Part shown: positions 8,823-17,891 of the stretch, in pieces | Numbering within the stretch: the first letter of the stretch is position 1 | How the letters are laid out: the number at the start of each line of letters is the position of its first letter | Source: Verrucomicrobium sp. BvORR106 | GTDB lineage: Bacteria > Verrucomicrobiota > Verrucomicrobiia > Verrucomicrobiales > Verrucomicrobiaceae | DNA length: 64,000 nucleotides | Direction of reading: 5' to 3' | Assembly: GCF_000739655.1 (NCBI RefSeq) | Contig: NZ_BATR01000059.1 | Coordinates: 17,685 to 81,684 of the forward strand | Notes under the pieces: model-generated | The model's database searches: none | Told to the model about the DNA's origin: nothing | Seen by the model: the letters and a program-made list of their open reading frames with translations, nothing else | Translations under genes and position numbers: made by a program

Positions 8823-10649
8823 TCAGGGGTTCTTTTTGAGAGTCAGATTGATCTGCCGCACGTCCATGACGGACTTGCCCGGGATCTCCAGGGCACGGAG
8901 GGTGAGCGGGGCGCGCCCTTTCTCCAGATGCAGCGTGCCCAGGGCCAGCGGGCGGAATTCCTTCATGCGGGACTCGGCAGCAGGGCGGGGAATGGTATCC
9001 TGGTTCGTGTAGAGCGGCGGATCCCAGGCAGTGGCGATCTTGCCAGTCAGCCGGCTCTGCTGGTGCGTGAGCTCGACGGTGGCCCCGGTATCTCCTTCAG
9101 GGCAGGTGTAGAGGATCTCCACCTCATACTCGCCGGTGGTGTGCACCTCCACGTCCCAGGTCATCTTGTCTTCCAGCGTGGTCCAGTTGACGAAGTAGGA
9201 GCAGTTGGGCGCATTGGCGCTGCGTTTGACCCCGCCGAGGGGCGTGCCGTCACGGGCAGGGAGGGGAGTTCGTGGAAACTCTGCATAACCCACCGGGTAG
9301 GGACGCGGGTCCATGACGGCTCCCTTGGCCTGGCCCTTTTTCTTGGGGCCGCCAACCGCTGGTGCAGCGGCAGAGCCCAGCACGTCGGAGCGCCATTGTT
9401 GCACGGCCTGGCGCAGTTCCTCCGCCACGGTGGGCTGGGTGGTGGCCACGTCGGTCTGCTGTCCAGGGTCGGCCAGCATGTCGTACAGGCCTCCCTGCGC
9501 ATCCAGCCGGTACTGCTGGCTGCGCACGCTTACATTGCCGTTCTGGTGGTTGAAGATCAGGCGGGGTGACCATTTGGGGGATTCGCCTTTGAGCAGCGGG
9601 CTCAGGTCCTGGCCATCCAGAGCGCGATCGCCCTGGCGTGGTGAATTCGTCAGAGCAGAAAGAGTGGGCAGCAGGTCGATGGCGCCGGCGATCTCCTTCA
9701 CCACGCGCCCCTTGGGCAGCGTGCCCGGCCAGCGCAGGTAGCAGGCGCTGCGCACGCCACCTTCATCCGTGCCGCCCTTTTTGCCCTTCATGCCGCCATT
9801 CCAGCGGACGGTGTTGGGCCCGTTGTCACTGAAATAGACCACCAGGGTGTTTTCCTCGATCCCCAGTTTCTTGATCTGGGCCAGCACGCGGCCCACGTTC
9901 CAGTCCAGGTTCTCCATCATGGCCAGGACACAGCGGGTTTCATCCAGATCCTCCTTCGCGGTGTTGGTGGCCGTGAGGGCCAGCGGCTTGTCCTTGAACC
10001 GCTGCCAGTACTCCTGTGGGACCGCCCAGGGGGAGTGGGGCGTGTTGTAGGGGATGTAGCAGAAGAAGGGGGCGTCCTTGTGCTGCTCAATGAACTGGAG
10101 GGCGTGGTCGGTGAGATCGTCAGCGATGAACCCCTTGCCGCGCACGGGCTGGCCGTTGTGGTCCAGGGGCGGGTTGAAGTACTCTCCCCAGTGACCGGAG
10201 GTGAAGCCGTAGTATTCATCGAACCCGCGGGCATTGGGGTGATAGGGCCATTGACTGCCATTGTGCCACTTGCCAAAGGCCCCTGTGGCATAGCCAGCAG
10301 CCTTCAGTGTGTCTGCCAGTGTCTTCTCGCCCAGGTCCATGCGCTCCTGCCCCGTGGAGACTCCGCGTACGCCGGTGCGGGGGTGATAGCGCCCCGTGAG
10401 GAACTCCGCCCGGGTGGGGGCGCAGACGGCGCAGACGTAGAAGCGGTCCAGACTCACGCCTTCGCGGGCCAGCGAGTCGAGATGGGGCGTCTGGAGGTTG
10501 GTGTTGCCACTGGAGCTGAGATCGCCCCAGCCCTGGTCATCGGTGAGGATGACCACGACGTTCGGCCGCGGGGCTGCCGGGGCCTGGATGGCGAAGGTGA
10601 CCACCTGAAGGGTGGCGATGAGAAGGGCGAGCAAACGATGCGGGCGCAT
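8823..10649 (-). CDS. secreted arylsulfatase with C-terminal beta-sandwich-like extension
   Basis: A 608-residue sulfatase with a signal peptide ending near A-P-A-A-P. The active-site motif is C-A-P-T-R with Cys76, and T-D-D-Q-G-W-G-D at the N-terminus binds metal. The catalytic part ends around residue 450. A Lys/Gly/Pro linker leads to about 130 further residues rich in beta-strand character (V-E-V-H-T-T-G-E-Y-E-V and similar), which may bind carbohydrate. The stop is 17 bases from the start of the other sulfatase, so transcription is probably shared. Only one of the two enzymes has the extension, which suggests different sulfated substrates. Confidence 0.9.
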   Translation of the reverse strand: MRPHRLLALLIATLQVVTFAIQAPAAPRPNVVVILTDDQGWGDLSSSGNTNLQTPHLDSLAREGVSLDRFYVCAVCAPTRAEFLTGRYHPRTGVRGVSTGQERMDLGEKTLADTLKAAGYATGAFGKWHNGSQWPYHPNARGFDEYYGFTSGHWGEYFNPPLDHNGQPVRGKGFIADDLTDHALQFIEQHKDAPFFCYIPYNTPHSPWAVPQEYWQRFKDKPLALTATNTAKEDLDETRCVLAMMENLDWNVGRVLAQIKKLGIEENTLVVYFSDNGPNTVRWNGGMKGKKGGTDEGGVRSACYLRWPGTLPKGRVVKEIAGAIDLLPTLSALTNSPRQGDRALDGQDLSPLLKGESPKWSPRLIFNHQNGNVSVRSQQYRLDAQGGLYDMLADPGQQTDVATTQPTVAEELRQAVQQWRSDVLGSAAAPAVGGPKKKGQAKGAVMDPRPYPVGYAEFPRTPLPARDGTPLGGVKRSANAPNCSYFVNWTTLEDKMTWDVEVHTTGEYEVEILYTCPEGDTGATVELTHQQSRLTGKIATAWDPPLYTNQDTIPRPAAESRMKEFRPLALGTLHLEKGRAPLTLRALEIPGKSVMDVRQINLTLKKNP

Positions 10650-10739
10650 GGTCAGGAGGGAAGGGCGCGTGAGCCCTTGGGAACGACGTGACTCGCCGCT
10701 TCTTCCGCAAACTTGCCGTGAACTCTTGCCGCCCGTTGC

Positions 10740-11507
10740 TCAACCGCGAGCCACCGTCAGCACCCAGACCCGGGCCGCGCCCGCTTCTTGCAGGAGCACC
10801 TTGGCGCACTCGCTGGCGGTGGAGCCGGTGGTCAGTACGTCATCGATCAGCAGGATGGTCTTGCCCTTGAGGCGGTCCCGTCTCACCAGGGAGGGCTTCA
10901 CCCGGAAGGCGCGTTTCAAGTTGGCCAGACGCTCCCTCCGGGAGAGGGAGGCTTGGGCCGTGGTGGCCCGCACGCGCTGCATGGCGTCCAGGGACGGGAT
11001 GGCGTGCAGTTGAGTCAGCCGGGTGCAGAGCTCCCAGGACTGGTTGTACTCGCGCTCACGGCGTCGCGCATGATGCAGGGGAATGGGCACAAGCAGCCAG
11101 GACTCCCGGTCAGTGGTGGCCAGCCGGGCATCCTGTAACACCCGTGACAGCAGACAGGTCAGGAGTCCGCGGAGGTGCAGTTGGCGTTGATACTTGAACC
11201 GGTGGATCAGCTCCCGCACGGCCTCATCCGCACGATAGCCTGCGATGGCGAACTCAAAATGCAGATTGAGATCCCGGCAGTTGCCGCACTGGAACGCGTC
11301 CTGAATGGCACCTGCATACGACTCGCCGCATTTGGAGCAGAAGGGGGCGTTCAGTTCGGGCAGGTTCTTCAAACAGCCGTCGCAGAGCCAGCGGGCGGCC
11401 TCGGTGCGTCCGGCATCGATCTGGACCTCGCACACCTCGCAACGACGGGTGTAGAGCAGGTCCAGAAAGGCCGTCCACAGTCGGGGCAGAAGGGCAGGGC
11501 TCGACAT
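10740..11507 (-). CDS. comF: ComF family protein (phosphoribosyltransferase fold)
   Basis: A 255-residue protein. The N-terminal part has a zinc-ribbon-like set of cysteines (C-E-V-C, C-D-G-C, C-S-K-C-G, C-G-N-C) and the C-terminal part a type I phosphoribosyltransferase domain with the PRPP-binding stretch L-L-I-D-D-V-L-T-T-G-S-T. This is the ComF/GntX architecture, linked to DNA uptake in naturally competent bacteria, although many homologues are of uncertain role. ATG 11507 was chosen; an in-frame GTG at 11552 would overlap the upstream gene. It follows the DUF2851 gene on the same strand with a 35-base gap. Confidence 0.88.
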   Translation of the reverse strand: MSSPALLPRLWTAFLDLLYTRRCEVCEVQIDAGRTEAARWLCDGCLKNLPELNAPFCSKCGESYAGAIQDAFQCGNCRDLNLHFEFAIAGYRADEAVRELIHRFKYQRQLHLRGLLTCLLSRVLQDARLATTDRESWLLVPIPLHHARRREREYNQSWELCTRLTQLHAIPSLDAMQRVRATTAQASLSRRERLANLKRAFRVKPSLVRRDRLKGKTILLIDDVLTTGSTASECAKVLLQEAGAARVWVLTVARG

Positions 11508-11542
11508 CGCGTTCGAGGAAAGGAGGAGTGGGACTATGGAAA

Positions 11543-12943
11543 CTACTGCCACTGCTTGAGCCGCTCGGGGAACGGGCAGTCTTCACAGCTGGAGTCGTCC
11601 TCCAGGCAGTAGTCCTCATAGATCTGCAACAGGCCCTGCTGCTGGAAGAGGCGCTTTTGGAAGAGGTCGGCCGTGGTCTCTGAACCGAAGAGGCGCAGGG
11701 CCGCGCGACGGACCTTCTGGTTGTCCAGCACGGCGGGCAGTTCCTTGTAGTCCGTCCAGAGTCGTTCATCCTCCGGTACCAGCAGGGGGTAGGCGATATT
11801 GGCGAGGATTTCCTGGGCCCGGGAGGCACCGATGAGGGCGAGGGCCTTGGCTGCCGGGGCAGCGAGCAGGGTGTAGTGCTGGCTCCAGTAGTCGTGCTTG
11901 AGATCCAGCAGGATCTTCACGAAGCGCTTGCGGTCCCAAGCTGACACCTCCCGCAGCGGGGCAAAGACTTGCTTCCAGTTTTCCAGCACGGCACTGAGCG
12001 CGCCGAGACGACGCTGGGGATGGTTGCCCGGGCGGGCGCCCGCGATCTGCCAGACGGGCTGGTTGGGCGGGAGCAGCCATTCTGCATACGCCTCGCGTTG
12101 TTTCCACCAGGTGGACCAGAGCTGGCGCAGATAGGTGCGGGTCTCCGGCTCTGTGTCCTCATAGCGGACGGATTCGAGGAAACTCGAGACGCCGAAAAGC
12201 AGGGACTCGCGCTCGGTCGCATCCCGCTTGAGCAGGGTGCGCAGGGGCAGTCTTTGCGCCAGGATGGTGAAGGGGCGCTGGTTGTTTCGGTAGCCCAGCG
12301 CGGCGGCCAGGCTCTGGTACACGGCCTGCTCCCGACCATGCAGCCGGACCAGGGCATGCAGTCGTTCCGACTTCCGCTGCAGCCGGTACTGGGCGGCGGC
12401 TTCCAGCAGGCTGCCCACCGCTGCCTCCGGCATGTGTCGCAGCGGAGTGGAGCAGCGCCCCAGGCGGGCCTCGGCCAGGAGCTGGGGCCGGGCGCTGCTC
12501 TTCAACATATCGGGTGTCAAACACACCTGGAGCACCTCGCGGTGACCGGCGGTGCGGGTGAAGACGCGTGCCTCCGGTTGGTGGAGGAAGAGGTGCAGCA
12601 CCACCTGCTCGTAGTTCGGGTTGGCCCCGTGGCCATGGCGCTCCCAGTCGCGGGCGTCCGGGTCCAGTTCGATCTCGCCTTTCAGCGTCTTGCCGTCCAG
12701 TTGGAGGGCACACCCGGTGAAGTCCGGACCCGCGGCATGGTTCCAGACGCCGAAGTCGCGGATCACCAGCCTCTGGCCGTCCACGGTGGTGAACTCGGTG
12801 CCAAACTCCCCGGCATACCAGAGGCTCTGGAGGTCCAGCTCCGGCATGGCCTGGCTCCAGTGCTTCAGCGCAGGGCGTTCCGCCACGGAATCACCGAGGA
12901 CGGTATGAAAAAACTCACGGTAGCGGTCAGCGGGGGTGGGCAT
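11543..12943 (-). CDS. DUF2851 family protein
   Basis: A 466-residue protein matching my recollection of DUF2851 (PF11013): an N-terminal region with W-N-H-A-A-G-P-D-F and G-E-I-E-L patterns typical of that family, a helical middle, and a C-terminal cysteine cluster (C-x(6)-C-x-x-C) just before the end. Biochemical function is unknown. The frame stays open upstream to 13159, but that stretch is low-complexity and lies in the divergent promoter region, so ATG 12943 was preferred. It is transcribed divergently from the ABC transporter genes starting at 13081. Confidence 0.85.
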   Translation of the reverse strand: MPTPADRYREFFHTVLGDSVAERPALKHWSQAMPELDLQSLWYAGEFGTEFTTVDGQRLVIRDFGVWNHAAGPDFTGCALQLDGKTLKGEIELDPDARDWERHGHGANPNYEQVVLHLFLHQPEARVFTRTAGHREVLQVCLTPDMLKSSARPQLLAEARLGRCSTPLRHMPEAAVGSLLEAAAQYRLQRKSERLHALVRLHGREQAVYQSLAAALGYRNNQRPFTILAQRLPLRTLLKRDATERESLLFGVSSFLESVRYEDTEPETRTYLRQLWSTWWKQREAYAEWLLPPNQPVWQIAGARPGNHPQRRLGALSAVLENWKQVFAPLREVSAWDRKRFVKILLDLKHDYWSQHYTLLAAPAAKALALIGASRAQEILANIAYPLLVPEDERLWTDYKELPAVLDNQKVRRAALRLFGSETTADLFQKRLFQQQGLLQIYEDYCLEDDSSCEDCPFPERLKQWQ

Positions 12944-13080
12944 GGTTTTTCGAGAGAGGCGGCAATCTGTCGCGGGGCCACCGGGGGACGCAACTGTGGC
13001 TTGAGGATTTGTGCATTTGGCGGAGGGGTGGGAGCCGTATCGGACTGAGGGATTACATCCGCCCCGGCACCTTCTCCACC

Positions 13081-13812
13081 ATGCCTTCGCCCCCGCTGCT
13101 TGAAGCCCGCTCACTCTCCAAGAACTACGAGGCCCGGCAGGTGCTGCGGGAGGTCTCACTGACGGTCCGGGCTGGGGAACGGGTGGCGCTGACCGGCCCC
13201 TCAGGCAGCGGCAAGACCACGCTGCTGAACTGTCTGGGCGGAGTGGACCGGCCCGACTCCGGCACGCTGCTCTTTGACGGGCAGATGGTGACGGACCTCA
13301 ACGGCAAGGCGCTGGCCGAGCTGCGCCGGAGGTCGATCGGGACGATCTTTCAGTTCTTCCACCTGCTGCCCACGCTGACGGCGGCGGAGAATGTGGAGTT
13401 TCCCCTGCAACTGCTGGGAGTGAAGCATGAGGCGAGGCAGCAGCGGGTGCGCGAGTTGCTGGAGCGCGTGGGCATCACCCACCGGGCACAGGCGCTGCCC
13501 TCCCAGCTTTCGGGCGGCGAGATGCAGCGCGTGGCCATCGCCCGGGCAGTGGCCCACCAGCCCCGGCTGCTGCTGGCAGATGAGCCCACGGGAAATCTGG
13601 ACTCCCGCAGCGGGGGCAATATCCTCGAACTCCTCCAGGAGGTCTCAGCCGAGCAGGGCGTGGCCTTGGTGCTGGTGACGCACAGTGAAGAAGCCGCCGC
13701 CATCTGCACACGACGCATTCATTTGAAGGATGGGCGGATCGTGGGGACGCAGGACACGCCCGCTGTCACACCGGGTACGACATCACCTGAACCGGCCGCT
13801 CCGCCGCGCTGA
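13081..13812 (+). CDS. ABC transporter ATP-binding protein (LolD/MacB/AttE type)
   Basis: A 243-residue ATPase with Walker A G-P-S-G-S-G-K-T-T near residue 40, a Q-loop (F-Q-F-F-H-L-L), signature L-S-G-G-E-M-Q-R, Walker B L-L-L-A-D-E-P-T-G-N-L-D and the H-loop T-H-S. The P-T-G-N-L-D ending is characteristic of the LolD/MacB/FtsE class that works with FtsX-like permeases. ATG 13081 is the first start with a family-like N-terminus. The permease gene begins 8 bases after the stop, so they form an operon and most likely one complex at the inner membrane. Confidence 0.93.
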   Translation: MPSPPLLEARSLSKNYEARQVLREVSLTVRAGERVALTGPSGSGKTTLLNCLGGVDRPDSGTLLFDGQMVTDLNGKALAELRRRSIGTIFQFFHLLPTLTAAENVEFPLQLLGVKHEARQQRVRELLERVGITHRAQALPSQLSGGEMQRVAIARAVAHQPRLLLADEPTGNLDSRSGGNILELLQEVSAEQGVALVLVTHSEEAAAICTRRIHLKDGRIVGTQDTPAVTPGTTSPEPAAPPR

Positions 13813-13819
13813 CGCTCGC

Positions 13820-16429
13820 ATGGATGGCCTGATCCTTCTTCTCCAGCGCTTCACCTTCCGTCACTGGCGGCAGGCACCGCGCACCACCCTGCTGCTGGGG
13901 CTGACGCTGGCGCTGGGGGTGGCGGTGTTTCTCAGCATCCGCATGGCCAACCGGGCGGCGCTGTCTGGCTTCTCCAACTTCACCGAACTGATCACGGCAG
14001 AGAGTGATTTCATCGTCCAGGCCACGGCCGGGTCGCTGCCGGAGAAAGCGCTGCTGGACATCCGCGAGGCGATCGAGCCCTATGCGGCGGTCTGCGTGCC
14101 GATCATCGAGACGACGGCCTCACCTCCTCGCAAAGAAGGGGAGCCTAGTGGCCTGAGTCAGAGGGAAACCTTCACGCTCTACGGGCTGGACCTGGTGTCC
14201 CTGCAAAATGTGAGCACGGCCAAGGGGCAGTCGGAGACCGTGGCAGAAGGTGGGCTGGGGAACTTGTCGGTCTTGGGCAAGAGCCATGCTGTCTTCATCA
14301 GCTCCCGGCTCGCGGAGCATCGGGGATTGAAGGTCGGGGCCTCGCTGGAACTGGTGATGCAGGACCAGCGGGTGGTGCTGGAGGTAGGCGGGATCATGCC
14401 GGACCGGGACAAGTCCGTGCGAGTGCCGGAGACGTTCCTCCTCATGGATCTGCCGGCGTTGCAGCGGCTCCTGGGTAGAAGTGGTCAACTGGACCGGGTG
14501 GAGGTGATTCTGGAGAAGGGGAAGCTGGGGCAGCAGGCACGGGCGGAGGTGCAGCGGGTTTTGGAAACTCAGGGCGAGGCGAGGTGGCGGGTGTCCACCC
14601 CGGCGCAACGGCGGGAATCGGCCTCGGTGATGACTCAGGCCTTCCGGTGGAATCTGGGCATCCTCTCCATGCTGGCGCTGGTGGTGGGGCTGTACCTCGT
14701 GTTTCAGGCGCTGGATGGGGCGGTGGTGCGCCGCAGGGAGGAGATCGGGGTGTTGCGGTCTCTGGGTGTAGAACCTCGAACCCTGCAACACGCCTGGCTG
14801 CTGGAGTCGCTCCTTCTCGGAGTGGCTGGCGGGATCCTGGGTGGCTTGATGGGTTGGGTGGGGGCGCTCGCGGCGGTGAAGCTGGTGGGGCAGACGGTGA
14901 ATGTGCTGTACCACACCACTCACACGCAGGGGGTGTCTTTCACGCTGGAGGACCTGTGGATGGCGCTCACGCTGGGCATGGGGGCCAGTCTCGTCGCCGG
15001 CTGGTGGCCGGCCCGGCAGGCCGCCCGGACGCCGCCTGCGCAGTTGCTGACCCGCCATCTGCCGCAGCCGGTGGGTGGAGGGCGCTGGCGCAAGATCTGG
15101 CCCGGGCTCATCTGGGTGGCGCTGGCAGCCGTCCTGGCGACACTGCCGCCACTGCGGCTGGAGGGTGGGGGACGGTTTGCCCTGGCGGGGTACGGTGCGG
15201 CGATCTGCCTGGTGGTGGGGGGCGGCTTGCTGGCAGGCGGCGTGTTGCAGCTCATGGGTCGTTTCCTGCAACCGCTGGCCCGGTGGTCGGCCGCGGTGCG
15301 CCTGGCGGCCAGTCATTTGCGCCGGGCATCCTCCCGGCACCGTCTCGCCGTGGCGGCGTTGCTCTGTGCCGTGGCCATGACTTCTGGCATGGCGATCCTG
15401 GTGGGCAGCTTCGACCGCACCATGCGGGGCTGGATCAATCGCACGTTCCAGGCGGACCTCTATGTCGCCAGTGACGGGGCGCAGAGTGCCTCTTCTCAGA
15501 ACCGCATTCTGCCGGCCACGTGGCGATCTCTGCGCGATCAGCCGGAGGTCGAGGATCTCAACGTCATCTGCTTCCAGCCCTTGCAACTGCCCGAGGGGGA
15601 GACCCTGCTGGCGGCGGGTGACCTGGGGTTCATGCGTCGTCACTCGGACATGGCCTGGATGCAGAAGCCGGAATCAGAGGAGATCTACGACAAGGATCGC
15701 AATGCGGGCCTGTGTCTGGTGAGTGAGGCCTTCAGCGAACGCTTCCGCAAACGGCGAGGGGACGAGGTGCTGCTGCCCGTTCCAGATGGGGTGAGGAAAC
15801 TGCGCATCGCGGGCGTGTACTCGGACTATGGCAACGAGCGCGGCACGGTGATCGTGGACCGGGTGCACTATGCGGTCTGGTTCAGCGATGAATCCGCCTC
15901 CCGGCTTGCGGTGCAGCTGAAGCAGGGGGCGGCGCCGGAGAGTGTCCGGGCGGCTTGGTTGCAGCGTCATCCCGGCCTTTCCATTTTTACGAACGGCCAC
16001 CTGCGCAATGAAGTGATGCGCATCTTCAAGCAGACCTTTGCCATCACTTATGCCCTCGAACTCATTGGCGTGGTCGTAGCCGTGGTGGGGTTGGGCATGT
16101 CCCTGGCTAGCGTGCTGCTGGAGCGTCGGGCGGAGCTGACCACGCTGCGTGCTCTGGGCATGTCACGGGAGGCCATGGCGCGCGCCACCATGCTGGAGGG
16201 TGTCTTCCTTGCCCTGGCAGGCACCGTGTGCGGCCTGGTGGTGAGTGTGGCCCTGGGTTGGGTGCTGGTGTTTGTCATCAACAAGCAAACCTTTGGCTGG
16301 ACCCTGCAGTTCACCCTGCCGTGGATGGCGATGACGGTGCTGTTGCTGCTGGTGGTGGGCAGTGCGGCACTGGTATCCTGGGCGACGGGCAGGTGGGGGG
16401 CGGACTTGCCGGCGGACAGGGAGGAGTGA
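13820..16429 (+). CDS. FtsX-like ABC transporter permease, double-domain (AttFG/YbbP type)
   Basis: An 869-residue inner-membrane permease. It has one helix near residue 20-40, a long periplasmic MacB-PCD-like region, a first FtsX block of about three helices at roughly 280-400, two or more central helices, a second periplasmic region, and a second FtsX block at the C-terminus (helices around 750-860). L-R-S-L-G-V and L-R-A-L-G-M, the coupling motifs after each FtsX helix pair, are both present. The layout equals two permeases fused, as in YbbP and AttF/AttG-like systems. It is flanked by its ATPase and by an AttH/CrtC lipocalin, so export or extraction of a lipophilic molecule is likely. Confidence 0.9.
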   Translation: MDGLILLLQRFTFRHWRQAPRTTLLLGLTLALGVAVFLSIRMANRAALSGFSNFTELITAESDFIVQATAGSLPEKALLDIREAIEPYAAVCVPIIETTASPPRKEGEPSGLSQRETFTLYGLDLVSLQNVSTAKGQSETVAEGGLGNLSVLGKSHAVFISSRLAEHRGLKVGASLELVMQDQRVVLEVGGIMPDRDKSVRVPETFLLMDLPALQRLLGRSGQLDRVEVILEKGKLGQQARAEVQRVLETQGEARWRVSTPAQRRESASVMTQAFRWNLGILSMLALVVGLYLVFQALDGAVVRRREEIGVLRSLGVEPRTLQHAWLLESLLLGVAGGILGGLMGWVGALAAVKLVGQTVNVLYHTTHTQGVSFTLEDLWMALTLGMGASLVAGWWPARQAARTPPAQLLTRHLPQPVGGGRWRKIWPGLIWVALAAVLATLPPLRLEGGGRFALAGYGAAICLVVGGGLLAGGVLQLMGRFLQPLARWSAAVRLAASHLRRASSRHRLAVAALLCAVAMTSGMAILVGSFDRTMRGWINRTFQADLYVASDGAQSASSQNRILPATWRSLRDQPEVEDLNVICFQPLQLPEGETLLAAGDLGFMRRHSDMAWMQKPESEEIYDKDRNAGLCLVSEAFSERFRKRRGDEVLLPVPDGVRKLRIAGVYSDYGNERGTVIVDRVHYAVWFSDESASRLAVQLKQGAAPESVRAAWLQRHPGLSIFTNGHLRNEVMRIFKQTFAITYALELIGVVVAVVGLGMSLASVLLERRAELTTLRALGMSREAMARATMLEGVFLALAGTVCGLVVSVALGWVLVFVINKQTFGWTLQFTLPWMAMTVLLLLVVGSAALVSWATGRWGADLPADREE

Positions 16430-16457
16430 GTTCTAAAAACCAAAATTCAAACTTCAA

Positions 16458-17597
16458 ATGGGGATGAGAACGATGCTGGTGTTTGGGGCAGTCTGGCTTC
16501 TGGCGGGTGCGCTAGGAGCTCAGGAGCCGCTGTTGAAAACAGCGGAGGGCTTCGCTCTGCCCCAGCCGGGGAGGAAGTTTGAGTTTCCGCGGGATCATGG
16601 CAGCCATCCGGAGTTCAAGATCGAGTGGTGGTATGTCACCGGGCATCTGTATGCTGCGGGTGGTCGGCGATTTGGTTTCCAGGCCACGTTCTTCCGGCAG
16701 GCTCAGGCTCAGTCCAAGGCAGGAGAGGAATCCACGCTGTATCAACACGGGCAGATGCATCTGGCGCACATGGCGCTGCTGGATGCTGGCAGCGGGATGT
16801 TTCTGCATCAGGAGCGTCTCAATCGCGCCGGATGGGATGCGGAGGCAGATGAGACCACGCTGGCGGTGCGCAATGGCAACTGGTCATTGAAGATGATCCG
16901 CCCGGCGGAGCAAGCCATGCAACTGCGGGGCACGGTGGCGGGCGAGGCGAAGTTTGACCTCGAACTCATTCCCGCCAAGCCGCTGGTGTTTTTTGGCAAA
17001 GATGGCGTCTCCCGCAAGGCAGACGGACCCACGGCCGCGAGCCACTACCTGACCTTCACGCGCTTAAAGACCCGCGGTCAGCTCCAGTGGGGGGATGAGA
17101 AGCTGGAAGTCACGGGCGAGGCGTGGATGGATCACGAGATCAGCAGCAGTCAGCTGGATCCCGAACAATCCGGCTGGGACTGGGCCGCCATCCAGCTCAA
17201 GGACGGCCGGGAGATCATGGTGTATCGCATGCGCCGCAAGGATGGGGCACTGGACCGACACTCCACCCTGGCGTGGATCGATGCGGCCGGGAAGGTGCAA
17301 CATCACGGCGTGGACCAGTTTGTCTGGAAGGAGCTCAGCCACTGGCGCAGTCCGGTGACGAAGGCCAACTATCCCATTCGGGCCGAGATCCAGACTGTGG
17401 ATCCCTCCACCGGCAAGCCCCTGCACCTGAAACTAGAACCCCTGGCGGAGGCCCAGGAACAGACCGGAGCTATGGGCGGCACCGCCTACTGGGAAGGCGC
17501 CTGCCGCGTAGTCGATGCGGCGTCAGGCGAGGAACTGGGGGCCGCGTTTTTGGAGTTGGCGGGTTACACGGGAGATCTGGCAGGGCAATTTCGGTAG
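16458..17597 (+). CDS. AttH/CrtC-like lipocalin-domain protein
   Basis: A 379-residue secreted protein with a signal peptide ending A-L-G-A-Q. The mature part carries signatures I associate with the CrtC/AttH family (PF07143 plus PF17186): E-W-W-Y-V-T-G-H near the start, Y-L-T-F-T-R in the middle, W-M-D-H-E, and Y-W-E-G-A-C near the end. Family members include carotenoid 1,2-hydratases, but with an ABC ATPase and FtsX-type permease directly upstream the AttEFGH-type transport set is the better comparison. It probably handles a lipophilic cargo in the periplasm. The gap to the permease gene is 28 bases. Confidence 0.88.
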   Translation: MGMRTMLVFGAVWLLAGALGAQEPLLKTAEGFALPQPGRKFEFPRDHGSHPEFKIEWWYVTGHLYAAGGRRFGFQATFFRQAQAQSKAGEESTLYQHGQMHLAHMALLDAGSGMFLHQERLNRAGWDAEADETTLAVRNGNWSLKMIRPAEQAMQLRGTVAGEAKFDLELIPAKPLVFFGKDGVSRKADGPTAASHYLTFTRLKTRGQLQWGDEKLEVTGEAWMDHEISSSQLDPEQSGWDWAAIQLKDGREIMVYRMRRKDGALDRHSTLAWIDAAGKVQHHGVDQFVWKELSHWRSPVTKANYPIRAEIQTVDPSTGKPLHLKLEPLAEAQEQTGAMGGTAYWEGACRVVDAASGEELGAAFLELAGYTGDLAGQFR

Positions 17598-17627
17598 GGG
17601 GTAAGGGGTGGGGGGCAGTTCTGGTTT

Positions 17628-17791
17628 AACCACAGAGGCACAGAGAACACAGAGGAATGAAACTGAGGTTTAGACAGAATTAACAAAATTTACGGAATTA
17701 GGGTTTAGTCGTCGGCTTGAACCTCATTCTGTTAATCCCGTTAATTCTGTCTAAAAAATCATTCCTCTGTGTTCTCTGTGCCTCTGTGGTT
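17628..17791. repeat. long palindromic repeat element with perfect 33-bp arms
   Basis: The arms 17628-17660 and 17759-17791 are perfect reverse complements of 33 bases, built on CACAGAGG / CCTCTGTG. Nested inside is a second perfect pair of 14 bases (17671-17684 and 17740-17753, based on TAGACAGAATTAAC), plus short TTAAT-type repeats. Together they can fold into one long interrupted hairpin of about 164 bases. No protein is encoded. A diverged copy is at 7216-7312. The gap between lipocalin and DUF3500-like genes (17598-17891) otherwise shows nothing. Confidence 0.85.
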
Positions 17792-17891
17792 TGTTGAATC
17801 TTACTTCTGCCTTGCCGCAATCTCACGTTTTTGAGAGGCTGGTTCTCCTGTCACCGTATCTCCCGGTGAAAGTCTTTGCCCGCTGCCTGCC

